A stretch of 64,000 bases of DNA from Xylanimonas cellulosilytica DSM 15894 (GTDB taxonomy: Bacteria; Actinomycetota; Actinomycetes; Actinomycetales; Cellulomonadaceae), in contig NC_013530.1 of NCBI RefSeq assembly GCF_000024965.1, positions 124,001-188,000 of the forward strand. Direction: 5' to 3'. Under the pieces are notes generated by a model, which was given only the letters and a program-made list of their open reading frames with translations, was not told the origin of the DNA and searched no databases. Positions 17,013 through 25,280 of this stretch are shown here, piece by piece (the first letter of the stretch is position 1; every line of letters begins with the position of its first letter). A program made the position numbers and the translations under genes.

Positions 17013-17405
17013 CACCGCGTACCGTTCGCGCCGATGCCCGGATGCGTGCTGGTCGGCTGGCAAAGGCGATCCAGTTCGCCGAGGTCGCGCAGCAGGTGCA
17101 CGAGCTCGCGGGACACTGCCGAGGACGTCGTCGATGCGTACGTGACGCTCTGTGTTCACGCGGGTATAGCGGCAGCAGACGTCGTCTGCGCAGCCCGGCT
17201 CGGAGTCCACGCGCGCGGCGAGAACCACAACGACGCCGTCGATCTGGTGGGGCAGGTAGACCGAGCGCTGGGCAAGCATCTCGATGCGTTGCTCAGGATG
17301 AAGACGCTCGCAGGGTATGGACATGAGCCGGTCACCCCTGAACGTGCCGTGCGGGCCGGGCGTGCCATGGACGCGCTCGTGACCGCGGCACGAGCAACGC
17401 GATAG
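17009..17405 (+). pseudogene. HEPN-domain protein gene with +1 frameshift
   Basis: The first 34 codons (MTPRTVRADARMRAGRLAKA ... VAQQVHELA) and the rest (from DTAEDVVDAYVTLCVHAGIA to the stop at 17405) lie in different frames. Removing one G from the GGG at 17110-17112 joins them into a normal ~131-residue HEPN protein, including CAARLGVHARGENHNDAV with the Arg/His residues expected of HEPN ribonucleases. It is the toxin partner of the MNT gene, which it overlaps by ATGA. As sequenced the gene gives a truncated product. Either the toxin has been inactivated or this is a base-calling error; the G run makes error plausible. Confidence 0.75.
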
Positions 17406-17510
17406 CGCTCTGCGGAACGGGTTGGGCGTGGATGGTGTCGCGGACGCTCCGGGGCGACGACGTGGTCGTCCCGTTCAGCGAGACCTCCGCGGATCAGCGG
17501 AGCGGACTCG

Positions 17511-17516
17511 TACTCT
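17511..17516 (+). promoter_or_regulatory. -10 element TACTCT of a leaderless promoter
   Basis: TACTCT followed by six bases and the GTG at 17523; no ribosome site is present. Confidence 0.4.
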
Positions 17517-17522
17517 CGGCCT

Positions 17523-17813
17523 GTGATCCGTGAGCACGCTCTTCTTCCCGTCGTCCCCGGCCGTGAGGCCGCGTTCGAGGCGGCGTTCGCCCAGGCCCGC
17601 CCGCTGATCGAGGCCACTGACGGGTTCCTCGGGCTGACGCTGTCCCGCTCCGTCGAGTCGCCGTCGTCGTACCTGCTGCTCGTGGAGTGGGAGTCGGTGG
17701 AGGCACACACCGTCGGGTTCCGGGGGAGCGAACGCTATCCGCGCTGGCGCGAGCTGCTGCACCACTTCTACGACCCGTTCCCCGTCGTCGAGCACTTCGC
17801 GCAGGTGTCCTGA
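17523..17813 (+). CDS. Antibiotic biosynthesis monooxygenase-family (ABM) protein
   Basis: 96 residues with the ABM ferredoxin-like fold pattern: REHALLPVVPGREAAFEAAF, an acidic helix, GFLGLTLSRSVESPSSYLLLVEW in the middle, then W-R-ELLHHFYDPFPVVEHF at the end. Small ABM proteins act as homodimers, some as cofactor-free monooxygenases on quinols or polyketides and some in haem breakdown; the substrate here is unknown. It appears to be leaderless. It heads a run of three same-strand small genes with separate start signals. Confidence 0.75.
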   Translation: MIREHALLPVVPGREAAFEAAFAQARPLIEATDGFLGLTLSRSVESPSSYLLLVEWESVEAHTVGFRGSERYPRWRELLHHFYDPFPVVEHFAQVS

Positions 17814-17864
17814 CCTCAGGACGCACCGTTCGCCGCGCGGCTGGTTCGCGGCAAGACTCGGCGC

Positions 17865-18260
17865 ATGGCCGACCTTCCCTTCGTGGACGAGCACGTCTGG
17901 AGCGTCGCCGAGCCGCCCGACGTCGTCTTCGCGCGAGTCGAGCGTTACGTCCACGCGGTGTGGGTGCGCGAGCGCCGGCGCGGGATCGAGCACTTGCTCG
18001 GGACGCGTGATCCCGGTGGGTTCCATGTCGCGGAGTCCGTACCGGGGGCGCTCCTCGCGCTCGAAGGTGCCCACCGGTTCTCGCGCTACCGCCTCACCTT
18101 CCTCCTGGCGGCCGACGGCGCGGGCACGCGGGTGACCGCGCGGACGCACGCCGCCTTTCCCGGAGTGCGCGGGGCCCTGTATCGCGGGGCCGTCGTCGGG
18201 ACAGGGCTGCACGTCGTCGTGACCCGGCGGATGCTGCGGTTGGCGACCGTGGGCGGGTGA
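17865..18260 (+). CDS. SRPBCC-superfamily (polyketide cyclase-like) protein
   Basis: 131 residues with the START/Bet v 1-like helix-grip pattern: DEHVWSVAEPPDVVFARVERYV, a central FHVAESVPGALLALEG, strands RFSRYRLTFLLAADGAGTRVTARTHA in pieces, and a C-terminal helix VVGTGLHVVVTRRMLR. Such proteins bind hydrophobic ligands; no catalytic set can be named. No Shine-Dalgarno sequence is seen before the ATG. Confidence 0.65.
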   Translation: MADLPFVDEHVWSVAEPPDVVFARVERYVHAVWVRERRRGIEHLLGTRDPGGFHVAESVPGALLALEGAHRFSRYRLTFLLAADGAGTRVTARTHAAFPGVRGALYRGAVVGTGLHVVVTRRMLRLATVGG

Positions 18261-18367
18261 TCGCGAGCTGGCCTGTGGGTTCGGGAACGACTTCGTGCAC
18301 ACCGACGTCCGGCCGGCCCTGCGGCCTCGACCGTCGTCGGGCGGATAGCGCGTGCGACGCTGGGCGC

Positions 18368-18847
18368 ATGACCGACACCGCGCAGGATCTCGCCGCCGTC
18401 ATCGCCCGGATCGAGGAGGAGGAGCGTGAGCTCGTGCTCCCCGCGTTCACGCACGACGACGCGTGGCGGCTCGGCTGCCTGCTCGTCGAGCTCGCCGAGG
18501 AGCGCGACCTGCCCATCACCATCGACATCCGCACGGGCAGCCAGCAGGTGTTCCACGCCGCACGCCCCGGCACGACGCCGGACAACGACTCGTGGGTGCA
18601 GCGCAAGGTCGCGACCGTGTACCGGTTCGGGGCGTCGTCGTACCTGGTGGGCCGGCAGCACGCGGCCCGCGGGCGTGACTTCAACGAGGCCCACGGCCTG
18701 CCGCTCCAGGAGTACGCGGCGCACGGCGGGGCCTTCCCGATCCGGGTCGGCGGTGTGGGGATCGTCGGCGTCGTGACCGTCTCCGGCCTCGCCCAGGCCG
18801 ACGACCACGCCCTCGCCGTCGAGGCCCTGCGGGCGTTCCGTTCCTGA
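18368..18847 (+). CDS. UPF0303 / HbpS-like haem-degrading domain protein
   Basis: 159 residues matching the UPF0303 group of the GlcG/HbpS fold: ELVLPAFTHDDAWRLGCLL near residue 20, ITIDIRTGSQQVFHAA near 60, DNDSWVQRKVATVYRFG, and a Gly-rich end GGAFPIRVGGVGIVGVVTVSG before a C-terminal helix. HbpS relatives bind haem and iron in oxidative-stress sensing; family function is otherwise thinly established. The ATG at 18368 begins the conserved acidic helix. It has no signal peptide, unlike secreted HbpS. Confidence 0.8.
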   Translation: MTDTAQDLAAVIARIEEEERELVLPAFTHDDAWRLGCLLVELAEERDLPITIDIRTGSQQVFHAARPGTTPDNDSWVQRKVATVYRFGASSYLVGRQHAARGRDFNEAHGLPLQEYAAHGGAFPIRVGGVGIVGVVTVSGLAQADDHALAVEALRAFRS

Positions 18848-18855
18848 GGGGTTGC

Positions 18856-18882
18856 GGTTGACGCAGCGTCAACCTCTACCGT
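18856..18882 (+). promoter_or_regulatory. Promoter/operator of the MerR-TipAS gene
   Basis: GGTTGACGC-A-GCGTCAACC (18856-18874) is a perfect inverted repeat containing a TTGACG -35-like half, followed by a TACCGT -10 (18877-18882) and the ATG seven bases later. Typical of MerR/TipA autoregulated promoters. Confidence 0.65.
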
Positions 18883-18889
18883 CGTCGGC

Positions 18890-19651
18890 ATGGAGTGGTC
18901 CATCCAGGAGGTCGCCCGGCTCGCCGGCGTCAGCAGCCGCACCCTGCGGCACTACGACGCCGTCGGCCTGCTGCCGCCGTCGCGCACCGGCCACAGCGGT
19001 CTGCGTTATTACGACGCCGACGCCGTCCGGCGCCTGCAACGCATCCTGCTGCTGCGGCAGCTCGGGCTCGGGCTCGACGACGTCGGGCGCGTGCTGCGGG
19101 AGCAGGCCGACGTCGCGGACGCCCTGACCGGCCACCTGGAGCAGCTGCGCGGCGACCGCCGACGGCTGGACCGGCAGATCGCGTCCGTCGAGCGCACGCT
19201 CGCGGCGCTGGAGACGGGAGAGGAACTGATGGCCGACGACATGCTCGACGGGTTCGACCACACGCAGCACCGCGAGGAGGTCGAGCAACGGTGGGGCCGC
19301 GAGGCGTACGCGCGCAGCGACGCCTGGTGGCGCTCGCTCGGCGCCGACCGGCAGAAGGAGTGGATGGGTCGGGTCAAGGAGCTCAACGCCGCCTGGGTCG
19401 CGGCCGTCGAGGCCGGGGTCGCCCCCGACTCGGACGAGGCGCAGGCGCTCGCGGGCCGGCACGTGGACTGGCTCTCCTCGATCCCGGGCACCCCGGGCTC
19501 GGTGGAGGGCCGCGCGACGGACGAGTACGTGCTCGGACTCGGCGACCTGTACGTGAGCGACCCCCGCTTCGCCGCCAACTACGGGGGCGAGGCCGGCGCG
19601 GTCCTGGTCCGCGACTCACTGCGCCTCTGGCTCGAACGCCACGCCGGCTGA
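18890..19651 (+). CDS. MerR-family regulator with TipAS ligand-binding domain
   Basis: 253 residues. The N-terminal MerR winged helix ([39 protein letters not shown]) ends near residue 70, a dimerisation coiled coil (residues about 75-110, [20 protein letters not shown]) follows, and residues about 120-250 match TipAS, the thiopeptide-binding antibiotic-recognition domain ([53 protein letters not shown]). TipAS proteins bind many antibiotics and switch on efflux genes. The start is fixed by a leaderless promoter with a perfect palindrome. A repeat cluster begins 8 nt after the stop. Confidence 0.88.
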   Translation: MEWSIQEVARLAGVSSRTLRHYDAVGLLPPSRTGHSGLRYYDADAVRRLQRILLLRQLGLGLDDVGRVLREQADVADALTGHLEQLRGDRRRLDRQIASVERTLAALETGEELMADDMLDGFDHTQHREEVEQRWGREAYARSDAWWRSLGADRQKEWMGRVKELNAAWVAAVEAGVAPDSDEAQALAGRHVDWLSSIPGTPGSVEGRATDEYVLGLGDLYVSDPRFAANYGGEAGAVLVRDSLRLWLERHAG

Positions 19652-19658
19652 CCACCCC

Positions 19659-19830
19659 GGTGGTTGAGCTTGTCGAAACCACGACCACCCCGGTGGTTGA
19701 GCCTGTCGAAACCATGCACCCGGTGGTTGAGCCTGTCGAAACCACCCAAGACGATCGGCGTGGGGTGGTTTCGACAGGCTCAACCACCGGGGAGGGGGGC
19801 TCAACCACCGGAGGGGGTGGCGGCTCAACC
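19659..19830. repeat. Cluster of palindromic 25-bp repeats
   Basis: Forward units at 19659, 19692 and 19722 and an inverted unit at 19764, plus half-unit fragments to about 19830. 19722-19788 is a 67-bp composite whose 17-nt loop CAAGACGATCGGCGTGG is the exact reverse complement of the loop used in the copies at 59164 and 59798. Confidence 0.92.
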
Positions 19831-19894
19831 ACCGGGGCCGTTCATGTCGGGGCAGCCGCGCTCCCGCTCGCACGACGGGTGGGAGACTGGCGAC

Positions 19895-20317
19895 GTGGGT
19901 GGTGACTGGGTGGCGCATCGGACCGAGGCGGCGCGGGTGCAGGCCGAGCGGCTGCGTGCGCGGCAGGACGCCGTGCACGCCCAGGCCGAAGGGTTGCTCG
20001 CGGAGTTCCTGCCCGTCGTCGCCGCGCACGGCCCTCAGCCGGAGCCGCTGCGCGTGCGCGGGTACGGCGGCCGCGGGGAGGCGCGCACCCCGTTGAAGGG
20101 CTGGTACCTGCGCTTCGACCGCACGGCCGCCCTCGCGACCGACGGCCGGTTCTACATGCTCATCGCCCCGCTCTCGGCGCTCGACCGGCTGCGCGGCGTC
20201 CGCCCCGCACCGGCCCGCCCGCCGATGGTGCTGGGCGAGGGCGGCAAGGACGGCGAGTCCGTCGAGCTGCCGATCGCGCTCGAACGCGTGCTGCCGGGCT
20301 GGCGCGACCTGGCCTGA
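19895..20317 (+). CDS. Conserved hypothetical protein
   Basis: 140 residues, with no signal peptide, membrane helix or known motif. A basic/Ala-rich helix ([19 protein letters not shown], about 8-30) precedes a mixed strand region with [17 protein letters not shown] and FYMLIAPLS, and an ending with [21 protein letters not shown] 19895 was chosen because the longer open frame upstream is only translated repeat sequence. Function unknown. Confidence 0.65.
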   Translation: MGGDWVAHRTEAARVQAERLRARQDAVHAQAEGLLAEFLPVVAAHGPQPEPLRVRGYGGRGEARTPLKGWYLRFDRTAALATDGRFYMLIAPLSALDRLRGVRPAPARPPMVLGEGGKDGESVELPIALERVLPGWRDLA

Positions 20318-20384
20318 ACCGCACGCCGTCCCGCTCTGGCCCTGTGACCTGGGCGCTCGGTGATCCGTCGGTGTCGGAGGCTGC

Positions 20385-21533
20385 GTGCACAGTGGGGGCG
20401 TGAACGCCGCCCCCGCCGCCCGCTGCCGGACCTCGCCGTGGGCGGTGATGGGACGTCTTGCCGTCGCGCTGTCCCTCCTTGCCACGGGGGTCTCGTGCGC
20501 CCCTGCCATCACGCCCGACGGCGCTGCCTCGTCGTCGGCGAGCTCGCACCTCGCCGTCACCGACGACCGCAGCCCGACGACGCAGCCGACGCCGCAGCCG
20601 ACGTCATCGAGGGCGGGCGCAGCCGAGGCCGAGCCTCCCGCGCCGGAGGCGTCCGAGCCTGCCGTCGAGGCTCCGGCGTCGGAGGTTGCCGCCGACGCCG
20701 ATGCTGCGCGACCGGCCGAGGACGAGCCCGCGGGCACCGAGGCCGCCTCGGGCACCGCGCTCGCCGCCGTCGCCGAGCTCACGATCAAGGGCCGCGCCCC
20801 CAAGACGGGTTACACCCGCGACCAGTTCGGCCCGGCCTGGGCCGATGTCGACCACAACGGCTGCGACACCCGCAACGACATCCTGAACCGCGACCTGACG
20901 GGCGTGGTCACCCGGGACGGGACCCACGGCTGCGTGGTGCTGACGGGCACCTTCGCGGACCCGTACTCGGGCCAGACCATCGCCTTCCAGCGAGGCCAGA
21001 CCACCAGCTCGCTCGTGCAGATCGACCACGTGGTCGCGCTCTCGGACGCCTGGCAGAAGGGCGCCCAGCAGTGGGACGCCGAGACGCGCCGACAGTTCGC
21101 GAACGACCCGCTCAACCTCCTGGCCGCCGACGGCTCGCTCAACGCGCAGAAGGGCGACGGCGACACGGCGACCTGGCTGCCGCCGCACAAGGCGTTCCGC
21201 TGCGCGTACGTCGCACGGCAGGTGGCGGTCAAGAGGGCGTACGGGCTGTGGGTCACGCAGGCGGAGCACGACGCGATGGCCGGCGTGCTCGGCGCGTGCC
21301 CCGGCGAACCCCTGCCGACGGGCGGCCCGGTCACGGTGCCCCCCGCGGCCGCCGAGGATGTCGTGCAGGAGCTTGCGCCCGCCCAGCAACCCGCGGCCCC
21401 GGAGCTGCCCACCGACGTGTACTTCGCCAACTGCACCGAGGCGCGGGCAGCGGGTGCCGCTCCGCTCCGCCTCGGCGATCCGGGCTACCGCCCGGTCATG
21501 GACCGCGACGGCGACGGCGTCGCCTGCGAGTAG
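20385..21533 (+). CDS. Secreted HNH nuclease (DUF1524) with C-terminal excalibur domain
   Basis: 382 residues: an N-terminal signal (MGRLAVALSLLATGVSCAPA, hydrophobic core about 21-36), a disordered Pro/Ala/Glu-rich stretch to about 125, and a DUF1524 HNH region with LVQIDHVVALSDAWQKGAQQ and NDPLNLLAADGSLNAQKGD (the His and Asn residues of the beta-beta-alpha-metal fold). A second Pro/Ala linker leads to an excalibur calcium-binding motif, NCTEARAAGAAPL then DRDGDGVACE. Extracellular nucleases of this plan degrade DNA outside the cell. The GTG at 20400 is an alternative start. The signal Cys is not in a perfect lipobox. Confidence 0.85.
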   Translation: MHSGGVNAAPAARCRTSPWAVMGRLAVALSLLATGVSCAPAITPDGAASSSASSHLAVTDDRSPTTQPTPQPTSSRAGAAEAEPPAPEASEPAVEAPASEVAADADAARPAEDEPAGTEAASGTALAAVAELTIKGRAPKTGYTRDQFGPAWADVDHNGCDTRNDILNRDLTGVVTRDGTHGCVVLTGTFADPYSGQTIAFQRGQTTSSLVQIDHVVALSDAWQKGAQQWDAETRRQFANDPLNLLAADGSLNAQKGDGDTATWLPPHKAFRCAYVARQVAVKRAYGLWVTQAEHDAMAGVLGACPGEPLPTGGPVTVPPAAAEDVVQELAPAQQPAAPELPTDVYFANCTEARAAGAAPLRLGDPGYRPVMDRDGDGVACE

Positions 21534-21602
21534 GCGCGGCCGCCGGGGCCGGCCCTCCGTCGTCGTCGGCCAGCGGGCGCTCCGCTCGGCCCGACGGTGC
21601 GT

Positions 21603-22859
21603 TCAGTCCGCCGCCTGCCCGGCGCCCGCACCGCCGTCGTCGTCCAGCGCCTGCGTGGACTGCGTGAACGGGAGCCGGAACCACAGGCGGGCTCCGCCGC
21701 GCGGACCGGCCCGGAGGTCGAGCGAGCCACCGCGGGCCTCGAGGCGGGCGGCGTGCCGGGACAGCCCGCTGAGCTCGGGGGCGGGCTGGGTGATGCCGTC
21801 GCCGTCGTCGTCGATGGTGACGTCGAGGACCCAGGACAGCGGGTCGTCGGTGGGGAGCACGTCGGCGGCGAGCCACAGCCGGGACGCGCGGCCGTGCTTC
21901 AGCGCGTTGGTGATGCCCTCCTCGACGGTGTAGACGGCGATGAGGCGCTCGGCGGGCGGGATCGGCTGCCGGGCCTCGTCCACCAGGCGCTGCAGCGCGG
22001 GGCCGATCTCGAGGTGCGCCTGGATCTGCGGGGGCAGGCGGCGCAGCATCATCTCCAGGGCTCGGACGGTGCCGAGCTCGATGCCGGCGGGGAAGACGGC
22101 GTGGCTCAGCGAGCGCACCTCCTCCTCGCGGATCTCCTCGAGCCGCTCGGCCCACTCGCGCAGCTCGGCGGCGGCCTGCGCCAGGGTGGCACCGGAGTCG
22201 AGCGCGGCGGCCACGCCGTCGAGGCCGGCGGTCACGGTGACCAGCCGGTACTGGAGGGTGCCGTGCAGGCGGTCGGCGACCATGCGCCGCACCCGCATCT
22301 CCTCGGACTGGAGCTCGTCCACGGCCTTCGCAGCACGGCGGGCAGCGCGCAGGTGGTGCGCCTCCTCGGTGCGGGCGCGGTGGGCGAGCTCCGCGGCCAG
22401 CAGGCCGGCGGCCACGGCCACGAACCCGGCCGCGGCCCCGGCCGCCCACTCGGCGAGGAAGAACGTGATGTCGGCCGGGATCGAGTAGATGGCACCCATG
22501 GCCAGGGTGCGGGGCAGCGCGACGGCCAGCGCCATCGCCGCGATGAGCGGGTAGCGGACGCGTGCACGCCAGTGCTGCGGGTGCAGCAGGAACGTGCCGC
22601 CCACCACGAGCATGCCGTACACGAAGTTGACCGCGGTGATCGCGAGCGCCTCCGTGAGCACCCGGTTCGTGCCGGTCTCCGCGGCGGTGTGCCAGCCGCC
22701 CCACGCGGCCCAGGCGGCCAGCGACATGAGCGAGTAGAGCGTCACGTTCACGGAGGCGAGCAGCACGCCGGTGCGCGTCGGGTCGTGCAGCGGCACGTCC
22801 TGCGCGGCGCTCCGGGGTGCGGAGGGGCGTCGTCGTCGCCCGGCGAGCGGGGCGGACAT
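21603..22859 (-). CDS. Membrane sensor histidine kinase (HisKA_3-like)
   Basis: 418 residues. About five hydrophobic segments lie between residues 30 and 160 and there is no extracellular domain of note, so the sensor is in the membrane. A coiled region with Ala/Arg/His follows, then the phospho-acceptor box MVADRLHGTLQYRL (His199), a DHp helix, and an HATPase_c domain with EEGITNALKHG (N-box Asn318), IDDDGDGI (G1 box) and GGSLDLRAGPRGGARLWF. It overlaps the response regulator gene upstream by TGATG and forms with it a LuxR-type two-component system. The input signal is unknown. Confidence 0.85.
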   Translation of the reverse strand: MSAPLAGRRRRPSAPRSAAQDVPLHDPTRTGVLLASVNVTLYSLMSLAAWAAWGGWHTAAETGTNRVLTEALAITAVNFVYGMLVVGGTFLLHPQHWRARVRYPLIAAMALAVALPRTLAMGAIYSIPADITFFLAEWAAGAAAGFVAVAAGLLAAELAHRARTEEAHHLRAARRAAKAVDELQSEEMRVRRMVADRLHGTLQYRLVTVTAGLDGVAAALDSGATLAQAAAELREWAERLEEIREEEVRSLSHAVFPAGIELGTVRALEMMLRRLPPQIQAHLEIGPALQRLVDEARQPIPPAERLIAVYTVEEGITNALKHGRASRLWLAADVLPTDDPLSWVLDVTIDDDGDGITQPAPELSGLSRHAARLEARGGSLDLRAGPRGGARLWFRLPFTQSTQALDDDGGAGAGQAAD

Positions 22860-23521
22860 CACGTCCGCCAGGCCCGCCCGGTCTGCTCGATGAAGGCGAG
22901 CACGGCGGCGACGCGGCGGTTCGAGCCGTCGCCGTCGATGCCGAGGCGCTGGTAGATCGACTTCAGGTGCGACTCGACGGACCGGGTGTTGATGCCGAGC
23001 CGCTCGGCGACGGCCTGGTTGGACAGGCCTTCGGCGACGAGCCGCAGCACGCCGAACTGCGCGGGGGTGAGGTCGGCGACGGCCGAGCCGGCGCGCGGTT
23101 CCGAACGCTGCACCAGGTACGGGTCGAGCACCACCTGTCCCTGGGCGGTCGCGGCGACGGCCCGCACGAGCACGTCGCGCGCGAAGCTGGACCGCTTGCT
23201 CAGGTAGGACCACGCCCGGGGCGCATCCTCCTGCACGGACGTGTACAGGCCCATGACGTCCTCGGACGACAGGAGCATCACGGCCAGGTCGGGGTCCTGC
23301 CGCTGGAGCTGCACGCCCAGCGCGACGCCGTTGCCGTCCGCCAGGTGCACGTCCAGCATCGCGATGTCGACGGACCCGGGGGTGAACACCAGGCGCGCCT
23401 CGGTCGCGCCGGGCACGGAGTGCACGACGCGGATGTTCTCCTCTGCCGACAACGTCTGCTCGAGCATGCCGCGCATGAGCGCCTCGTCCTCGACGATGCC
23501 GACCCTGATGACCTGGTCCAC
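22859..23521 (-). CDS. LuxR-family response regulator
   Basis: 220 residues. The receiver domain has an acidic pocket in VGIVEDEAL (about 7-15), the phospho-acceptor Asp57 in MLDVHLADGNG and the switch residues in MLLSSEDV. The receiver Lys is in SYLSKRSSF. The C-terminal domain is a LuxR helix-turn-helix: LTPAQFGVLRLVAEGLSNQA, VAERLGINTRSVESHLKSIY. It is the first gene of the pair, with the kinase downstream. A GTG start at 23521 gives the normal length. Confidence 0.9.
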   Translation of the reverse strand: MDQVIRVGIVEDEALMRGMLEQTLSAEENIRVVHSVPGATEARLVFTPGSVDIAMLDVHLADGNGVALGVQLQRQDPDLAVMLLSSEDVMGLYTSVQEDAPRAWSYLSKRSSFARDVLVRAVAATAQGQVVLDPYLVQRSEPRAGSAVADLTPAQFGVLRLVAEGLSNQAVAERLGINTRSVESHLKSIYQRLGIDGDGSNRRVAAVLAFIEQTGRAWRT

Positions 23522-23624
23522 CGTGTGATCGTATGGCGCACGCCACAGATGGACACAAGTTCACGCCATGCTGCGCGTCGTGGTGGCGCGCTCCGCGCGG
23601 CGCGCGGCACCCGGGAGAGGCGTC

Positions 23625-24335
23625 CTAGTCGACGACGCTCAGCTTCGTGCACCACGCTGCGCCGTCGGCCCGCTCGCCGCAGGTGCCGCCGAACCACTCG
23701 TAGTCGGATCCCTCCTCGGAGAGCGCGAAGAGGTCGTCGCAGGCCTGCATCTCGCCGGCGTCGCACGCGTCCCAGAGCGCGTCCAGGCGCGCGTTGTCGC
23801 CGTAGTACATGCCGGGCTCGCCGGTGTCGAGGATGGCGCCGATCGGTCCGAACGCTCCGCGCGCACCGGCGACGACGAGGGCGATGATGGCGGCGACGCC
23901 GACGAGGATCTGCAGGGCGCCCAGGACGATCCCGGCGACCGCGAGCCCTCGTCCGGCCTGCCGCGTCCTACCCGTGCGCCGCACCCCGACGATGCCGAGC
24001 ACGAGCGGCACCGGGCCGAGCCCGAGCAGCCCGGTGACCAGCGCGGCGATCGACACGCCGTCCCTCCCCGCTGGGCGCGGCGGCGCACCGTACGCCGCGT
24101 ACGAGCTGCTCTCGTAGGGCGTGCCCTGGTACGGGTTCGGGGGCGGCGCCGCGCCGAAGTCGCCGAGCGGCGTCCCGTACGCCGACGGCGGGGGCACGCT
24201 GCCGTCGGTCGAGTACGGGCTCGGCGCGGGAACGCTCCCGTCGGTGGTGTACGGCAAGACCTGCGAGGGCAACGGCGCAGGCGCTCGCAGCACCTCGTCC
24301 GGCGAGGCTGGCGGCGGCGCATAGGGATCGCTCAC
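23625..24335 (-). CDS. DUF4190-like membrane protein with Pro/Tyr-rich N-terminus
   Basis: 236 residues. The first ~95 are disordered, rich in Pro, Tyr and Ser with repeated YTTDGSVP / YSTDGSVP / YGTPLG stretches. Two hydrophobic helices follow (VSIAALVTGLLGLGPVPLVL and GLAVAGIVLGALQILVGVAA) with the basic turn GVRRTGRTRQAGRG between them, as in DUF4190. The end is an acidic domain with four Cys (DACDAGEMQACDDL, GGTCGER, WCTK), which may be extracellular and disulphide-bonded. Role unknown. Confidence 0.7.
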   Translation of the reverse strand: MSDPYAPPPASPDEVLRAPAPLPSQVLPYTTDGSVPAPSPYSTDGSVPPPSAYGTPLGDFGAAPPPNPYQGTPYESSSYAAYGAPPRPAGRDGVSIAALVTGLLGLGPVPLVLGIVGVRRTGRTRQAGRGLAVAGIVLGALQILVGVAAIIALVVAGARGAFGPIGAILDTGEPGMYYGDNARLDALWDACDAGEMQACDDLFALSEEGSDYEWFGGTCGERADGAAWCTKLSVVD

Positions 24336-24415
24336 GCCCCAAGCATCCACCACCCACCGATCCCCGTCACCACCGTCGCTGCACGCCGGTGCCCGCGAGA
24401 TACCGGTCCGCGGGC

Positions 24416-25150
24416 TCAGCCCCAGCAGAGGCAGAACGGGTGGCCGGCCGGGTCTGCGTAGACGCGGAACGTCGCGCCGCCGCCCGGGAGGCGGCGGGCG
24501 CCCAGGGCGAGCACGGCGGCCTCCGCCTCGTCGGGGGCGCGGCCTGCGATGTCGAGGTCCAGGTGGAGCTGCTGCGGGCGGGCCGGGTCGGGCCAGTCGG
24601 GGGCGTGGTAGCCCTCCACCTGCTGGAACATCACGGTGCGCTCGCCGCCCAGCATCGCCATCCCCTCGCCCTCGTACGCGATCTCCTCGCCCAGCACGGA
24701 CGCCCAGAACCGGGCTGCCGCGGCGGCGTCCGGCACGTCGAACGTCACGCCCCACACGGTGGTGCGGTCCACCTCGTCGCTGAGGCACAGGTCGAACGGG
24801 TGCCCGGCCGGGTCGGCGAGCGTGTTCCACGTGGCGTTCTCGCGCAGCAGCGTCGCGCCCAGGTCCACCGCCGCCGACGTCGCCGCCGCCAGGTCCGGGA
24901 CGCGCAGGTCCAGGTGCAGCTGCTGCGGGTGCTCCTGGCTGGGCCACTGCGCGGGCACCAGGTTCGGCGCCGGCTGCGCGGCCACCATCCAGCCCTCGCG
25001 CGTGCCGATGGTCAGCCACTGCCCGTCGCTGAGCTCCTGGATCACGCGCCCGCCGAGCAGCGTCGTCCAGAACTCGCCGGCCACGTCGACATCCGGTACG
25101 TCCAGCACCACGGCGTCGATCGTCCCGACGCCACGCCTCTCCTCGCTCAT
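24416..25150 (-). CDS. VOC-family protein with two tandem VOC domains
   Basis: 244 residues. Residues about 8-125 and 130-243 are two VOC halves with matching features: AVVLDVPDVDVAGEFWTTLL / GVTFDVPDAAAAARFWASVL, then PQQLHLDLRVPD / PQQLHLDLDIAG, and ADPAGHPFDLCLS / ADPAGHPFCLCWG. Duplicated VOC domains form one barrel with a metal or ligand site; many are glyoxalase-like or drug-binding. The exact activity is unknown. GAGGGG precedes the ATG at 25150; the longer open frame upstream lacks a start signal. Confidence 0.85.
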   Translation of the reverse strand: MSEERRGVGTIDAVVLDVPDVDVAGEFWTTLLGGRVIQELSDGQWLTIGTREGWMVAAQPAPNLVPAQWPSQEHPQQLHLDLRVPDLAAATSAAVDLGATLLRENATWNTLADPAGHPFDLCLSDEVDRTTVWGVTFDVPDAAAAARFWASVLGEEIAYEGEGMAMLGGERTVMFQQVEGYHAPDWPDPARPQQLHLDLDIAGRAPDEAEAAVLALGARRLPGGGATFRVYADPAGHPFCLCWG

Positions 25151-25280
25151 GTCCGTCCCCTCCTGGCGGCACCGCCGTCGGGCACCCGCCCACCGTGGCG
25201 CCGTCGTCGGCACCACCCGACCCACCCTGCAACGCACCACCGACACGCACCACCGCCCGCGGCACTGGGCCGCGACCCGC

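Noticed and set aside
19664-19894. Open frame giving WLSLSKP / WFRQAQPP-type peptides upstream of the 140-aa protein
   Set aside because: It is only the palindromic repeat translated in other frames; no start signal, and the real GTG is at 19895.
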